Assembly: GCA_904063045.1 (NCBI GenBank)
Contig: CAJFCJ010000001.1
Coordinates: 1,619,501-1,683,500, forward strand
Length of the DNA stretch: 64,000 nt
Reading direction: 5' to 3'
DNA from: Dimorphilus gyrociliatus
Taxonomy: Eukaryota; Annelida; Polychaeta; Dinophilidae
Below the pieces are notes generated by a model. It was not told the origin of the DNA and did no database searches. It saw nothing but the letters and a program-made list of their open reading frames with translations. The position numbers and the translations under genes were made by a program. This document shows, piece after piece, positions 38,470-52,679 of the stretch. Within the stretch, counting starts at the first letter, position 1. The number at the start of each line of letters is the position of its first letter.

Positions 38470-40781
38470 ATGGCCGATAGCGAAGGTAAAGATCAATAAA
38501 TTTTCCTTTATTGCGATCATAACTGTTCGAAAATATGTTTAAAAATGACGGAATCATATCATACATTAAGTGTACCGTACGATTCAAAAAGAGAAACATT
38601 ACTATATATTTCTCTCGAAAAAATTACGTAATATCTTCTCTGTTGTCTCAATACACTCATTATTATTTATAGGAATGGCCGTAGAGCGACTGGACAGGGG
38701 TGTTGTTTCGTTACCGGAATTCTATAGACTTGCTAATTCACGTTATATTTCTGGAGCAGAGGATAATCACTTGCTTTTGGGATCTTATTCAGGTAAGCTC
38801 ACTTTTAAATTCCAACTTTAGGAAGTTTAAAATCACTATCGCATCTCGTTTAGCTGGAGCATCCTCTATTCAAATCGAGCCTGGATCGATCCAGTCAACT
38901 GATTGTATCCACTCGTTTCCAGATTATTCCAAAACATTATTAGAAACTCTGAATTGGCAAAGATCATATAAATATTACACGGATATTACAGTTCGTGTCC
39001 AGCAGTGTGATTTTCCCGCTCATAGATGTATACTTTTGACTTTGGGGAAAAAGATGCAATATCTGGTTTTTAACAATGTCGATCATGAAGGAATCCTTGT
39101 ACTGGACAAATTGTCAGTAGTTGGATTTAGAAATATTTTAGAGTTTGTTTATACTGGCATTTTAAGATTTCATGCTAGCACAGTTTCTGAAACATTAAGT
39201 GCAGCTCAGTTTTTAGAAGTACAGGATGTTGAAAGGATATGCTTATCAATTCTCAAAGCCCAAATTCAAGAAAGTCTCTCTACGGCACCTGCTGAATCTG
39301 GTTTGGCAGAACAACCAAGCGTTGTTGGTCAACCTAATTCTGTCGACACATCCTATTTAGAGGATTATTTAAAGATTTTAGAACATTTTCATCATCCACC
39401 TCATGAATCCCGTTTTAGTAATCATGAAAACGCCTTATCCACTGATACTGACATCACAACTGATGCAGCATGCGTTCCAATCACTCCTCCTCATTCTTCC
39501 GTCCACATTCAACCGATCTCACCCGTTCTACCAGACGAAAATTTACCAAGAGACATGTCTTCCGATACATACAATAAAGAAGTATTTATTTACATTGGAA
39601 GACGTTTCTTGTTATTAATCATATTTTTCAATTTTTAGCCAACGAATTTGTTGATGAGTATTATACACGCCAACGAACAAAATCAAGAAAAGTCTCCAAT
39701 GACTGAAACGTTATCGCTTCCTTGTGTAGATGATGAAGAATCTCCTGATAGTTCCAAATTGGAAGATACTTTTCAACATCTCAGTAATTCTCTTCCGAAT
39801 GCTTCGTCCTCATTATCATCTTTGTCAGAAACTGATAAAACTCCACCAAAATTTTCGGACTATGATGAAGATAGCGGTGGGCGCCGTAAGAAAACTCGTC
39901 CTATGAAAATGAAAGGTGGTTTATCGTGTTCAGCGGCCTTGCCTCCTCCAAAGAAAAGAAAGTTAACCATGATCAGTGACGTTGAAAATGATGAGCTCAC
40001 TCAACAAAAAGAAGAATCGAAAATCGAGTCAACATCGTCAAAGAATATTAGACATACTTGTCAAGAATGCGGAAGAAGCTTTTCAAAGGATATTATTTTG
40101 CGAAAACATATGAAATTACACGAAGAGACATCAGTTACTTATGCTTGCCACGTTTGTACAGCGAAATTTTCCAGATCAGCCGAGTTAACGAGGCATTTAA
40201 GAACAGAACACTCAAATGACAATTGGATTTGTAAGCTATGCGAACCCCCAGATAATTTTGGCAAAGACGCAGGAGCATATCGTATTCACATGGATAGAGA
40301 ACATTCAGTCAAAAAACCCTTTGCATGCCAACACCCTGGATGCTCTTTCAGAGCAAACAAACCATCGACATTAGACAAACATACTGTAATCCACACCTCA
40401 GAAAAAAGTTTTACGTGCTCCAATTGTCATGCCGCCTTCTCCCAGCCTAACGGTCTAAGATCTCATATGAAAAGTTGTTTAGATAAAAGGTCCTATTTGT
40501 GCGATTATTGTGGCAATGCTTTTAATCATTCGCAAAGTTTAAAAGTACACCGCCTCCTCCATACTGGTGTTAAGCCTCATACTTGTCAAGCGTGTGGTGC
40601 AAAATTTGCGGATATCCGAAATTTGAGACGACATCGCCGGATACATGATAATACATTTCCATACTCATGCCAAATATGCAAAAAGAATTTTCGACATTCA
40701 AATAGCTTAAAGACTCATATGAATACCCACTCTACTTTAACAAATAACAATATTGCGTCAGCAAGTTTAATATCTTCTTAG
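38470..40781 (+). CDS. BTB/POZ C2H2 zinc-finger transcription factor
   Basis: Exons 38470-38485, 38673-38792, 38854-39581 and 39639-40781, phases matching, 668 aa. A BTB domain lies at about residues 75-185 (YYTDITVRVQQCDFPAHRCI, FNNVDHEGILVLDKLSVVGF, NILEFVYTG), and an acidic Ser-rich linker with PPPKKRK follows (possible nuclear signal). Eight C2H2-type fingers end the protein: CQEC..H.KLH, CHVC..H.RTEH, CKLC (longer loop)..H.DREH, CQHPGC..HTVIH, CSNC..HMKSC, CDYC..HRLLH, CQAC..HRRIH and CQIC..HMNTH. Finger 5 ends in Cys rather than His, so it is C2HC. Likely a ZBTB-type repressor; no specific vertebrate orthologue is asserted. The tiny first exon encodes only MADSE plus one base. Confidence 0.88.
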
Positions 40782-41034
40782 GTGCTTATTTTTTGTTAAG
40801 ATATTTATCATTTAAAAAATAAAAATTTGTATTTATATCATTTTTTTGTCTTTTTTGATTGGCATTCTAGTTTCAAAAAAAAAAAAAATATGTACATAAA
40901 CATTTGAAGAAAGACGAGTATTTATAAGAACGTGAAACCCTTAAAAAAGTTAAAAACAGAACATTCTTAATTGAATAAGTTCGTTGGAAATATTATTCCT
41001 CTTTGAGCACAGAAAAGTAAAATTTCATCTATTA

Positions 41035-42729
41035 TTACTTTCTCTCCCTTGCGTTAGCTTTTGATTGAGTGTTTTTTTCGTGTTCGAATAATAACATGGC
41101 CAACTGTTGTCGATTAGCTAGTCCCTCTAATTTACTTTTCATACAACGTTCATAGGGTGTCGCTGCTGTGTCGTTTTGACCTCTCTTTGTTTGCCGCCTA
41201 TTCTCACATTTCAATTCTTTCCAATGTTGCCTTAGGGAGGGCTCCACTGCTCGGAAGACGTGTAACTTTTCTCCCCCATATTTAACAAATAGCTCAAAGA
41301 GATCTGTAGTTGATTTTACACTTTTTGGTGATGCAGAACGGGCTGCTTGATAATCAGCAGCATAAAACGATGAGTGCTCAAAAGCGCTCTCATCGAAGTG
41401 ACCCACGTTCTTAAGAATTTCTATATGGGTAGGATATGGTCGGGATTCGTAAATTAAATTCGGCTTATATTCATAAAATGCAATAGGAAAGAAAACCTGT
41501 TGATTGACTATAGTATTCATTCTAACGCGATTAAGTAGTTCAGAGGATAATTCCATTCCAACTGAGCATAACATAATTAAGGCATTGGACGGCAACGTAG
41601 ATGTCATAGAATCTATCAACATAAGGTCAAATCCATCTTGACCTGGTTGAAGTTTTGCCTTTTCTAATGATGTCCAAGTCATTCTAGCTCCTTTGGTGTA
41701 CTTTGATTCATAATAGGTCATCATACTCTTCAAGATTGCAAAGTGGTTCTCATCTGAGCTTTCTTTATAGATGAAAACTATTATTAAATTAGAATTATCG
41801 TTCGTATCAAGGCACGCTCTGGAATAATAATCAAGAAATTGGACAACAGCTTCTCTATCGGAGGCGGTCACGGGAAGAATTAGATAAACTTTGGCTTCTT
41901 CTGTTACATAGGCCATTGGGACAAGCTCAACTACGGATAACGGTCGAAGTAGTTGTACTCTTTTTAAATCTTCTTCATTATCCTCCTCGTTAAAAACTTT
42001 AATATCCAAAAGATATTCCATACCTCGAGCGGGATCAAATCTTCTATAGCCATTTTCTAAACCTTTGTATTTTAATCTTGAATAAGTCTCCTTTAATTTC
42101 CTAATAGAATGATCAATGACTTCATCGACATCATCTTTATCAACCCCAGTTAAAGGGCGAACGGTTGTAAAGTCCGTATCGAAATAGATATGCGTTTCAG
42201 TAAAGTAATCCCAACGAATAATATCAAACCGATTTTTGGCTTTGGAAGGAGCTGGAATACCTATTGGCCAAGTTAAACCAGCTTCTCCTTCAGGTGTCAA
42301 TGGAGCTATTCGAACCATTTCATCTTGAACAGCTCTAAGTTCCTTTTGGGTGAGTTCTAAATCAATTTTTAACCAATGCTTATGAGTTCGTAGCATTTCA
42401 TCCGCCGATTTCATTCGAGGTATACTAACAGTATCGTTGGATGGAGATAAAGCGTATATAAGTTCATTATACGAGTTTGTACAAGATATTTTTGGTATAG
42501 AATGTACAACGCATTGTCCTAAAGCTTCACTTTCCGTTGACGAAATTGCATTTTTTAAGCACCAGTCAAAGTTCGGTTGAATCTTTACCAATAAAGCCTA
42601 TAAAAATAACTAGTATTAATAAATGAAAAAATAGATGAACACTAAGTGCTTTGTTCAAGTGTAATCAAATTTTAGTGAGAGATTAGATAAACAAAAGTTT
42701 TAGAGATCTTGCTAAAATCTTATCGATTA

Positions 42730-42765
<36 letters not shown>

Positions 42766-43584
42766 CATTTATAATATTCTCTTACAGTTTAAGTAAACGA
42801 TAAAGAATTTTTTTTGTAAAATGTTATTCTATTACATAGTTATTATTGTTCCTGATTATTTGAATTACTATTTAAAACTAACTAAATGTATATAAAAAAA
42901 GATATAATAATCAATTTAAACAGCTGTTACCTGAGCAATTAGCACTCCATAATCGAAGTCGCACACTCTTCCCTGTTGGACTCCCATGTAGATTTGATAA
43001 CTAATGCTCATATGAGTGGCTAAATACATTAGCCTTTCTCCTCTAACATATGTATTGTCTTTTACCAAATAGAACCAATCGTACTTGTCACCATATTTCT
43101 CTGCTATAAATTTTAAGACCATTAAAACGTATTCGGCATCGTTTGAAGCGTCGATTGATACAACATTCTTCTGCCAGTCAGCCACCTTCTTTCGTCGAAA
43201 AAATATCATCTTTGTTGGATGTTGTTTAAAAGTCGTATTAAATACAGGAGCCATTTCATCCCATGTCGATTCTGAGGTTATGACAGCTGCTAAAAGTTTT
43301 TCTTTTATCCCCAGCTCAGTGGCAGCGTATTTTGGTCGAGTACGTTTTTTCTTCGGCTCAATGGGGACCGGATTTGGTAAAGACTTTTTTATCTCTTCCT
43401 CGGCGTTTAACCGAAATTTGTTATTAATTAGGTGACTTTCAAATGAATTGTGATTCAATTCATCGGAACATGGCTCTTCCAGGAAAGGGGCAAAAATTAG
43501 TGATAAAGCTATTCCAGTACAAAGGCCGATTAACGTCGGAATTAGAGAACGAGAATAACTCCATAGTTTACGAGTCATGGCCAT
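41035..43584 (-). CDS. CHPF: Chondroitin polymerizing factor (CHPF / chondroitin synthase 2-like)
   Basis: Golgi type II membrane protein that partners chondroitin synthase in building the GlcA/GalNAc chain. Two exons, 42931-43584 and 41035-42597, phase 0, 738 aa. A short cytosolic N-terminus is followed by a signal anchor (PTLIGLCTGIALSLIF, about residues 17-33) and LEEPC just after it, as in CHPF. The first glycosyltransferase-like domain has TELGIKEKLLAAVITS and DWFYLVKDNTY; the second has TWPIGIPAPSKAKNRF..RWDYFTE, NGYRRFDPARGMEYLLDIKV, RVQLLRPLS and the C-terminal ANRQQLAMLLFEHE. No DxD is seen at either expected place (DNT and LMLIDSM), consistent with a non-catalytic or weakly catalytic polymerising partner. 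Start ATG at 43584; MAM gives a second Met two codons later. Confidence 0.93.
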
Positions 43585-44309
43585 TTAACAGTAAAATAGT
43601 AATCCAAAAATTGACTCTCCTGGAATCGAGATATACGGTAAGCGAAAGCACGAAATGAACGCTTGTTTATAAGCAAGTGGAAATAACACGCAGTCAGTCG
43701 AATACTTCCGCTTGACTGAGAGCGCCATCTGTAATTTCCTTAGGCCTATACACATTTACAAAGTATAACTTCACTATAATCAGTAAAAGTCAGTATAAAA
43801 AGTGGAGGATTGTCTTTTTTTCGTCAGCAGTATTGAAACATAAATAAACACGAAAATTTTAATATAAAAAAATTACTACTGATGATTGAAATATCAAAAA
43901 AAAGATATATATATAGAGAACGAAAGAAGACAAATATAAGAAGACTATCTTTATTTAGTCAAATATCATTATCATTGTAACATTTTTCTTTTGCTCAATA
44001 AGGTTTACGCCTTCCTTATAATGAATAAGAGTGAAATCTACTGCCTAATGTTATACTGCTACTTCATATTCGTATTTAAATTTATAAATGACTGGATTTT
44101 AGCATAGTTTCAAATGGAGAAATATTCTTTTATTTGTCAATCTTTTCTGATAAAGATTTCAATAATACAGATGTTTTTTTCTTTTATCTGTTTAGAATTT
44201 CAGCCAACCCATCCCCCCACCCCTTTTTAATAAACATGTATATATTTTTATATTTAAGTTGTTGTTTTGATTATAATGTATAATCAATCAAACAATAACA
44301 TTTCATATA
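43585..44309. other. Spacer between CHPF start and RING gene end
   Basis: CHPF upstream region with a GCGCCATCTG element near 43721 and TAGGCCTA at 43741-43748, then AT-rich 3' flank of the RING gene. No gene seen. Confidence 0.5.
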
Positions 44310-45380
44310 TTATACTTCTAAACCGTCTAATGGGCAATTTTTACCACAGTTTAATAACCACTGAGATATGCAATTGTCATGAAATACATGTTCGCATGGT
44401 AACTTCTTACAGGTTTGACCTATTTCATAAACTTCCATACAAATTGTACATTGTTGATTCTTTAACATTTCTTCTGATACTATTATTGTGTTGAAAGATT
44501 TGACTGTTGCATTATCAACAGTTTTAGGTGCAACTGTTTCATCTAAACGCAACAATACATCATAATCTTCTGGTCTTATATCACGGTTTTGCAATTCCAT
44601 TAATAAATTAACTAATTCAATATCTAAATCATTAGCGGCATTTCTTTGAGACGTTATTGCATGCTTTCTTTCATAAGAAGCATTTTTTGAGGATTTACTA
44701 TAGCTCGTATTGGAAATAAGTGGTTCAGAGCTTTCAAGTCTTTCTTGAAACTTTGACAAGGCGACTCTCTTTCTTTCTTTAGATGATAATTTGTCCGAGT
44801 TGTTGACTATTGCTCCAGATCCTCGAGTTAGGCCTCTACGTTGGAATATCTTATAGACACGACTTTTCATAAACAGTTCTTTTTGTAAACCACCATTGGT
44901 TACATTTTGACAATATTTTGTCTTAACTTGATGATATGCTTTAAGAATTTTTCGTTTCTTTGTTCTTCTTGTGCCATTGATCACTAATGTATTTTCTACG
45001 ATACTTTCAATAGTTACCAACTGAGTTAGACGCGAGAAGCCACTCTCTGTACTTTTACATAGTGATTTTTCAGGAAGAGATTCACTTACTAGTCCTAGGC
45101 CATTATTAAATATTTCATAATCGTTTATCATTTCTTCAGTCCAGTCCTGCGTACCATTGTCACGAGGAGGTAAACTAAAATTAACAATTTCTGTACATTT
45201 GCGCCATTTTAATTTCTTTTTTAAACGCTTTTCTTTCTTATCTTTCAATTTAGTATGATTATCTTCTGATAGATCATCTTTCTGCATGTTGTTTTCTATT
45301 TTACTTTCTATGACAGATGGATAGCTCCAAATTGTTCCTGGAGTTACTGGGGTTATTGGACTGGCGTAATCTGTCCCCAT
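44310..45380 (-). CDS. RING-H2 E3 ubiquitin-ligase-like protein
   Basis: Intron-free reading frame of 356 aa. The N-terminal two thirds are Lys/Ser-rich and probably disordered, with basic patches (KKEKRLKKKLKW; RRTKKRKILK) that could serve nuclear localisation. The RING lies at the extreme C-terminus, residues 311-352: Cys311/Cys314, Cys329/His331, His334/Cys337, Cys349 and then Asp352 where a Cys is usual, giving CPLDG. An Asp final ligand is known in RBX1-type RINGs, so zinc binding is plausible. Only four residues follow the ring. No membrane segment. Not assigned to an orthologue. Divergent from ribokinase with ~260 bp between start codons. Confidence 0.8.
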   Translation of the reverse strand: MGTDYASPITPVTPGTIWSYPSVIESKIENNMQKDDLSEDNHTKLKDKKEKRLKKKLKWRKCTEIVNFSLPPRDNGTQDWTEEMINDYEIFNNGLGLVSESLPEKSLCKSTESGFSRLTQLVTIESIVENTLVINGTRRTKKRKILKAYHQVKTKYCQNVTNGGLQKELFMKSRVYKIFQRRGLTRGSGAIVNNSDKLSSKERKRVALSKFQERLESSEPLISNTSYSKSSKNASYERKHAITSQRNAANDLDIELVNLLMELQNRDIRPEDYDVLLRLDETVAPKTVDNATVKSFNTIIVSEEMLKNQQCTICMEVYEIGQTCKKLPCEHVFHDNCISQWLLNCGKNCPLDGLEV

Positions 45381-45642
45381 GACGATCGCAGGATATCGCC
45401 GCTTCGACTCTGTTCACTCCTCAGTAGAACTGTTCGACAATCACCTGCTATACTAAAGCGATTTACATTAATCACCTTTATTTTTATATAATTTTGACTT
45501 GCGCAATCAAGCGAAATCACATTGCGCAATCCAGACGGTGGTTACTTCAATAATTTTTTATATGATATTTAGAGAGTGCATGTGTAACCCGATTAGTTAG
45601 TAGTGTGGCGTGATAGGCCGAACTAAGAAAAATTATTTACAG
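45381..45642. promoter_or_regulatory. Bidirectional spacer RING gene / ribokinase
   Basis: 262 bp between divergent start codons. It contains two ATTGCGCAAT-like half palindromes (near 45495 and 45520, C/EBP-like) and a splice acceptor (atttacag) immediately before the ribokinase ATG, so the ribokinase leader is spliced. Confidence 0.4.
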
Positions 45643-47874
<2,232 letters not shown>

Positions 47875-47894
47875 ATTTACACAATATTAAAATT

Positions 47895-48328
47895 TTATGC
47901 TTTAGTCTTTTCCTTAATTTCTGCTTCTAAATTTGTTCCTTCTGACAAAATTTTAGCTTGAAGAGCTTTTTTCATAAGAGCTTCATCTTGTAATTTTTTG
48001 GTGAATTTATATCGACAATAAGAATAGAAGCCAAGTGTCACTAGAGCATACGAGCCTACTCCGATATTACAGGATTTCTTCACGTTACCTTTAATAAAGT
48101 TAGATAAATTCTATTCTTCGACAGTATTAAAATACCTACTCGAGTAAAAGAAATATCCAAAACCTGTGGTTATTCCACCTAATATTCCAGATGTAAATGC
48201 TTGCTTAAAGCAGGGAATCTTCGATATATCTTTTCCCAGAAAAATAAAGCCGGACTGAGAACGATAATATACCAATAAGTAAATATTTTAGTAATCTATC
48301 AACTAACCGACTCTTCTTCTTGACTCAT
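47895..48328 (-). CDS. COX20: COX20 cytochrome c oxidase assembly protein
   Basis: Inner-mitochondrial-membrane chaperone that stabilises newly made COX2 and presents it to SCO1/SCO2 for copper insertion. Exons 48308-48328, 48140-48254 and 47895-48088, 109 aa. The second exon gives GKDISKIPCFKQAFTSGILG followed by GITTGFGYFFYSS; joining at a gtaggt donor (48139) rather than a gtattt six bases on yields YSSNVKKSCNIGVGSYALVT, which aligns without gaps with the human protein (two transmembrane helices joined by a short basic loop). The C-terminal helix has CRYKFTKKLQDEA and ILSEGTNLE. SCO1, its functional partner, happens to open this window. Confidence 0.92.
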
Positions 48329-48628
48329 TTTCAAGTTTATGACAGAAAAATTTGATAAAATCCTCGTACAATTTCACTTTTCTAATTAGACTTTTATCTG
48401 AGAGAAACTTGAATAACAGAAGCCAAGGGTGTTTTGGCAAAAGATACTTCTGAAATTTAAGGAAAACTGGTATTGTATTTACAAAAAATAGATTTTGTAC
48501 AAAGTTTTTTGGTTGATATTTCTTTTTTTTTTTGAAAAATTCAATTAATATCGATGAACAAATGAAACAACAATATCAACAACATTATTAAGAAACGAAT
48601 TGACAGATCATTCATTGTTAATCATATA

Positions 48629-49615
48629 TTAACCCAAGTTGGAATTAGGAACAACACTATGCGACATGATAGGATATGATAGTAATGGTGTACTCAAAGA
48701 TGTGCTTATAGAGGGTCCAGGTGGTCCTGCTATAGCAGGAGGTGGCGCTTCAAGAGGAGGCCTTGGTGGTAAAACTGTTGCGTGACTTAAAGGAGGTGGT
48801 GCTGCTGGAGGCGCTGTTTGAACAAGCGTTGGCTGAGCAGCTGCAGCTCTTAGGATGGCAGGAGCTGGAGTAACTGTTGGGGTCAATACTTGACTTACAC
48901 TAACAACAGGTGGAGCTAGGGCCCTCGTTGGAGATACTACAGTCTGTATGCAAGTTTGTACGGTTGGTGGTTGAGCTTTCATGGTATTTGCCAAACCAGC
49001 TTGAGCAGTTCTATAGCGAGCATTTTGATCCAGCAGAAGATCATTCACGGCCGTTAAATCTGACACTTGTTTTTTTAATTCTGATACTCTACGACGCAAA
49101 AGCATATTTTCTTCTTCTAAGCTTGCTCGCCACTCGGCATCTACTTCGAGTCGACGTCTCTTTGCTGCTTGCAAATCATCTTCTAAAAAGTCCAAGGCAA
49201 TCAAAGACTGATTTTTATTTATTTCTGATTCATATTCATTGACTGTTAAATGACGGAATTTACATCTGGATGCTCTATGACACTCTCCCTTTAGATAATC
49301 TTTGCAAATTGGAGGAGAGCCGGGGGGAGAGTTGATGTGTGCAGGCAATTTCCCTGTAATCTTAAATTTTTCCTCCTCTTCTCTCGAACAGTGCAAAAAC
49401 CTACACGAGCTTCTTCGACAGATTCCTATATTCTGAAAATCATGACAAAATTGCACTTCTCTTCCGTCCATTTTCCCTGCTTCATTGTCTATTCCATTCA
49501 AATGTCGAAATTTGCATTTCGAACCTCTTCTACACACATTTCGAAGATAATCCCTACATATGTCATCGTTACATGAGTTTGAGGATTCACACAGTTTTGA
49601 AGAGTCAACATTCAT
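48629..49615 (-). CDS. ZC3H10: CCCH zinc-finger protein, ZC3H10-like
   Basis: Intron-free frame of 328 aa. Three CCCH fingers: ICRDYLRNVCRRGSKCKFRH (about residues 19-38), FCHDFQNIGICRRSSCRFLH (about 57-76) and ICKDYLKGECHRASRCKFRH (about 103-122). A Lys/Arg patch and a coiled coil (ENMLLRRRVSELKKQVSDL) follow, then a long Ala/Pro/Thr-rich low-complexity tail. Domain order equals vertebrate ZC3H10, an RNA-binding protein implicated in miRNA processing and mitochondrial regulation. Whether RNA is bound here is inferred from the fingers. Start ATG at 49615. Confidence 0.9.
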   Translation of the reverse strand: MNVDSSKLCESSNSCNDDICRDYLRNVCRRGSKCKFRHLNGIDNEAGKMDGREVQFCHDFQNIGICRRSSCRFLHCSREEEEKFKITGKLPAHINSPPGSPPICKDYLKGECHRASRCKFRHLTVNEYESEINKNQSLIALDFLEDDLQAAKRRRLEVDAEWRASLEEENMLLRRRVSELKKQVSDLTAVNDLLLDQNARYRTAQAGLANTMKAQPPTVQTCIQTVVSPTRALAPPVVSVSQVLTPTVTPAPAILRAAAAQPTLVQTAPPAAPPPLSHATVLPPRPPLEAPPPAIAGPPGPSISTSLSTPLLSYPIMSHSVVPNSNLG

Positions 49616-50007
49616 TCTTAAAATTTATTCTAATGGTTTCGGAGCTATAGTATATCTTGAAATTATAAATGCATCGTTATTTTCTCTTAAGACACGCTGT
49701 TTACATTCGGATATACTCCAGCGTAAAAAATTAAAAATGGCGTCGTCTGATAACACTTTCTCTCTGCCAGTCATTTTTAAAAAGTTCAATTTTATTACAA
49801 AATAATTTTTGCTTTGTTATAATTTGTTTTATAATTTCATAATATCTATGAAATATTAAGTTATTTTATAACCTATCGTGAAGTTATACGAGAAGATCCA
49901 CTAAATTTGATATCATGTATGAAATCACGTGGTGGTGGTCATGTGACTGGAGTCTTGCATGCGTTTCGATCTTTGACAAAATTTTCAATATTTGCATTAA
50001 GTTTGTG

Positions 50008-50599
50008 ATGGAAAATACAGAAAGTCACAGCAAAGTGACAATAACAGCTCGTTTCATTAGATCCTTTGAACACCGAAACATAAAACACCTAGTCCTTCAA
50101 AATGTTGACACTAGTATGAAGACAGATGAGTTTTTAGCTTTGGCAATAGAGACGCTAAAGAGCAAATCAAATATACCAACTCCAATAAGGAATTATAATT
50201 ATAGTGAGTCTTAACTAAGAAAATCTTTCTAATTTACTTCTCAATTTTATTGTATAGACACAATGAAATTGGAACATAAAGCTCATAAATATAAGGTAAT
50301 ATCCTCCTTCTTTTAAAAATTATCTTTGTAGAACATAGCTAACACTAAAAACACTTCCAGGCAAATAATCCTTTGATAAATACTGAAAACGATGAAGAAT
50401 TAATACTTTCGAAAGATGCACTCCTTAAAAACTGCGGTATAGGTATATAAGAACAGAATAACTTATCTCTCTCCTTTTCCTCTCACGTTAAACATAAAAC
50501 AATGATCTTTTTATTTTAGATTGTGAATGTGACATCTCATTTTTCAACAGAGAAGACTATCAAAAGTTCAAAGAAAATCCTACATATAAACTAGAATAA
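50008..50599 (+). CDS. C2orf76: UPF0538 / C2orf76 homologue
   Basis: Exons 50008-50203, 50258-50295, 50361-50442 and 50520-50599, all phases matching, 131 aa. Conserved words of the family are present: VTITARFIRSFEHRN near the N-terminus, IPTPIRNYNYN, AHKYKANNP, DEELILSKDALLKNCGID and EISFFNREDYQKF-like CDISFFNREDYQKFKENP at the end. Molecular function of this family is unknown. An in-frame ATG at 49915 would add 31 residues not seen in relatives; Met at 50008 fits the family start. Compact, with introns of 54-77 nt. Confidence 0.9.
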
Positions 50600-51309
50600 A
50601 GTTTCTCTTTTGCTTTGTTTGAATCTCTGTTTAATAAATCATTGAATTTTATATATGCTATTTAATATTAAGAAGCCATTAGATCTTAAGTTATCAAATG
50701 AAATTGACTATTAATTTAATTGCTATATATAGAAATCATTGTTATTATTGAAAAAAAATTTAGAGGTACATATACAAGATACGTAAATTAATCTATTTTT
50801 CTTTTACATATGTTAGAACTAGTCTCTTATAATCTTAAAAAGAAACTTGCAGGTTTTAATTCGTAAATATAGGTTATTGCTCTGTTAATTACCACTTGAG
50901 AAACGTATTATTTAATATTTTAATATACTAAAAAAGGATTGTAAACTAGTTGAAGACTTAAATGAGTGTCAAAACAATAATGAACATAGCAACAAATACT
51001 TGAATTATTATGTACGGTTTAAGTAGAGTTTTATTGTTCCTAATTTCATGTAAAGTAGTCTAAAGCGTTTAATTAGGAATCGTCCGACAATATAAACTAT
51101 TTTTTTCTTTCTTAAGTATACTCTTTATTTTTCGTTCAATAAAATACTTAAAGTAAATAATAAAAGTATACGTGAGTCAATATTTTAAGCAGCTTTATAT
51201 AGAGGGAAAGTTCTCAGTTACAATTCACCTATTTTGGCGCTAGTTAGCTAGGATTATATATATATACTCTACTAACGGATCCTGTTTAATAAAGTATAAA
51301 GTCTAACCA
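50600..51309. other. Intergenic spacer
   Basis: AT-rich, no exon seen. A TATATATATA stretch lies at about 51256-51266, some 45 bp upstream of the next start codon, and may act as its TATA element. Confidence 0.5.
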
Positions 51310-51881
51310 ATGGACGAATTCTCAACTTCTCAATTACAGTCGCCGAGAAGAGACGAGGAGGAATCTAATTATGATATTATTTTGACAAATGATCGTTTAA
51401 ATCAGTTTTTAGTTCCTATAGACAGTCCTAGAAGGGTTAGTATTCAAACAAGAAGTGATGATCAGAGTGCATTTAGATTGGACTTATCTGGAAAACTTGA
51501 CGAAACGACAGCACTATTTTATAGGTTTTATGAAAAAATCTTTTAACAGCTTAACACTTCTATTCTTAAAATATGTTATTCTATAGCTCCAGGCAGTTCA
51601 AAAGTAAGAAATTGACAGGAATTAATCTTAAATCAAATCGCTCGAAATTATCAAATGATTCCTTGCCAAAACTAACTGGAAAAAAGCAATGTTTAGAGAC
51701 TCCTAAACTGGTGGTTAAGGGAAGCGATCGGACATTTCTGCCCGCGATAGCTCTAAAGAAGTCGTTTAAAGGTTCGATAGGACACATTAGCAGCAAGTCA
51801 TCATCAGATACGAAAAAGAATTATATAGAAGAATGGCTTAAACAGGGAAAGGCAAAGTCACCATATTATGGCATATCGTAA
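51310..51881 (+). CDS. Unrecognised 169-aa basic protein, two exons
   Basis: Exons 51310-51524 and 51587-51881, phase 2 junction forming Ser (AG+C), TAA at 51879. The N-terminal third is acidic and Ser-rich with two S-P-R-R motifs (QSPRRDEE and DSPRRVSIQ), possible kinase sites; the C-terminal half is Lys/Ser-rich and ends NYIEEWLKQGKAKSPYYGIS. No membrane segment or signal peptide. No family recognised. Alignable small intron, a coding-like composition on both sides of it and an isolated position between other compact genes support a real gene. Confidence 0.6.
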
Positions 51882-52123
51882 TAATTGAATTTTGTATTTA
51901 ATAATATACTAGAAGAAAAAATGAACTGTTCACTTATTTGTGAAATCATAAGAAAAGAAGATTATAGGATAAACTTTAACAATCTGAATAAAGATTAAAT
52001 GAAACGTTAAATGTGGGGGTTAACTGTAATTTGTAATATTCAATTGTAATCTAAAGTAGTTTTTTATTTTCAATTATTTAATTCACTACTTAATCATGCG
52101 TTGAAAAAATTGTATAGTTTAAA

Positions 52124-52679
52124 TTACCACGGAGGTGACATAGGCTGAGGATTTTGTAAATATGACATAACAACAGCGGATATTGATAACCTGCAAAAGA
52201 GATTAATAATATATCTATTATAAATATATATATTATATATCATTAACAATACACTTACATGAAACTACTAAGCATTTGCTTAGTATCCTCCGACGATCGT
52301 GAATTAGCAAAACTTATGAAAGCACAATAAACCGCTGCCCATGCGCACCATTTCATCTAAAAATGCGATGTATTCAACATTTGGCCACTATATTTCATAA
52401 AATGCTAACCTTTAACATAAGACCGCACATACTGAACACCATACCCAACAAATTCATATAATCCGGCGTCGGATCATCGACAACACTATTTGCTGGTGCT
52501 TTTGGATATCTGCGAAAGAAAAGGGCGAGTTGAAAATAGGGTGTAAATACTAAATACAACATACAAAAAGCCAAAAATGTATAGTTTGGCATGATACTTT
52601 CATAAAAGTTATTAATAAAAGGATACCTGTGAATTTTATTAGATCGTCTAGGGTCAGTTGAATTATTTGAAGAGGACAT
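52124..52679 (-). CDS. WDR83OS: Asterix (WDR83OS), PAT-complex subunit
   Basis: Small ER membrane protein that forms the PAT intramembrane chaperone with CCDC47. Exons 52627-52679, 52410-52509, 52259-52356 and 52124-52190, 105 aa, phases matching. Sequence follows the family closely: [69 protein letters not shown] and a C-terminal [20 protein letters not shown]. Three hydrophobic helices as expected. Reading through the first intron gives a misleading extra hydrophobic open frame; the consensus gtatcc and cgcag sites remove it. Confidence 0.95.

Noticed and set aside
43085-43435. 116-codon plus frame
   Set aside because: Antisense shadow of CHPF exon 1.
49560-49805. 81-codon plus frame over the ZC3H10 start
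   Set aside because: Overlaps the 5' end of ZC3H10 antisense and shows no domain; the region is more simply the shared spacer upstream of ZC3H10 and the C2orf76 homologue.
52410-52679. A longer hydrophobic open frame through Asterix exon 1, intron 1 and exon 2
   Set aside because: Open by chance through the intron; splicing restores the exact Asterix sequence.
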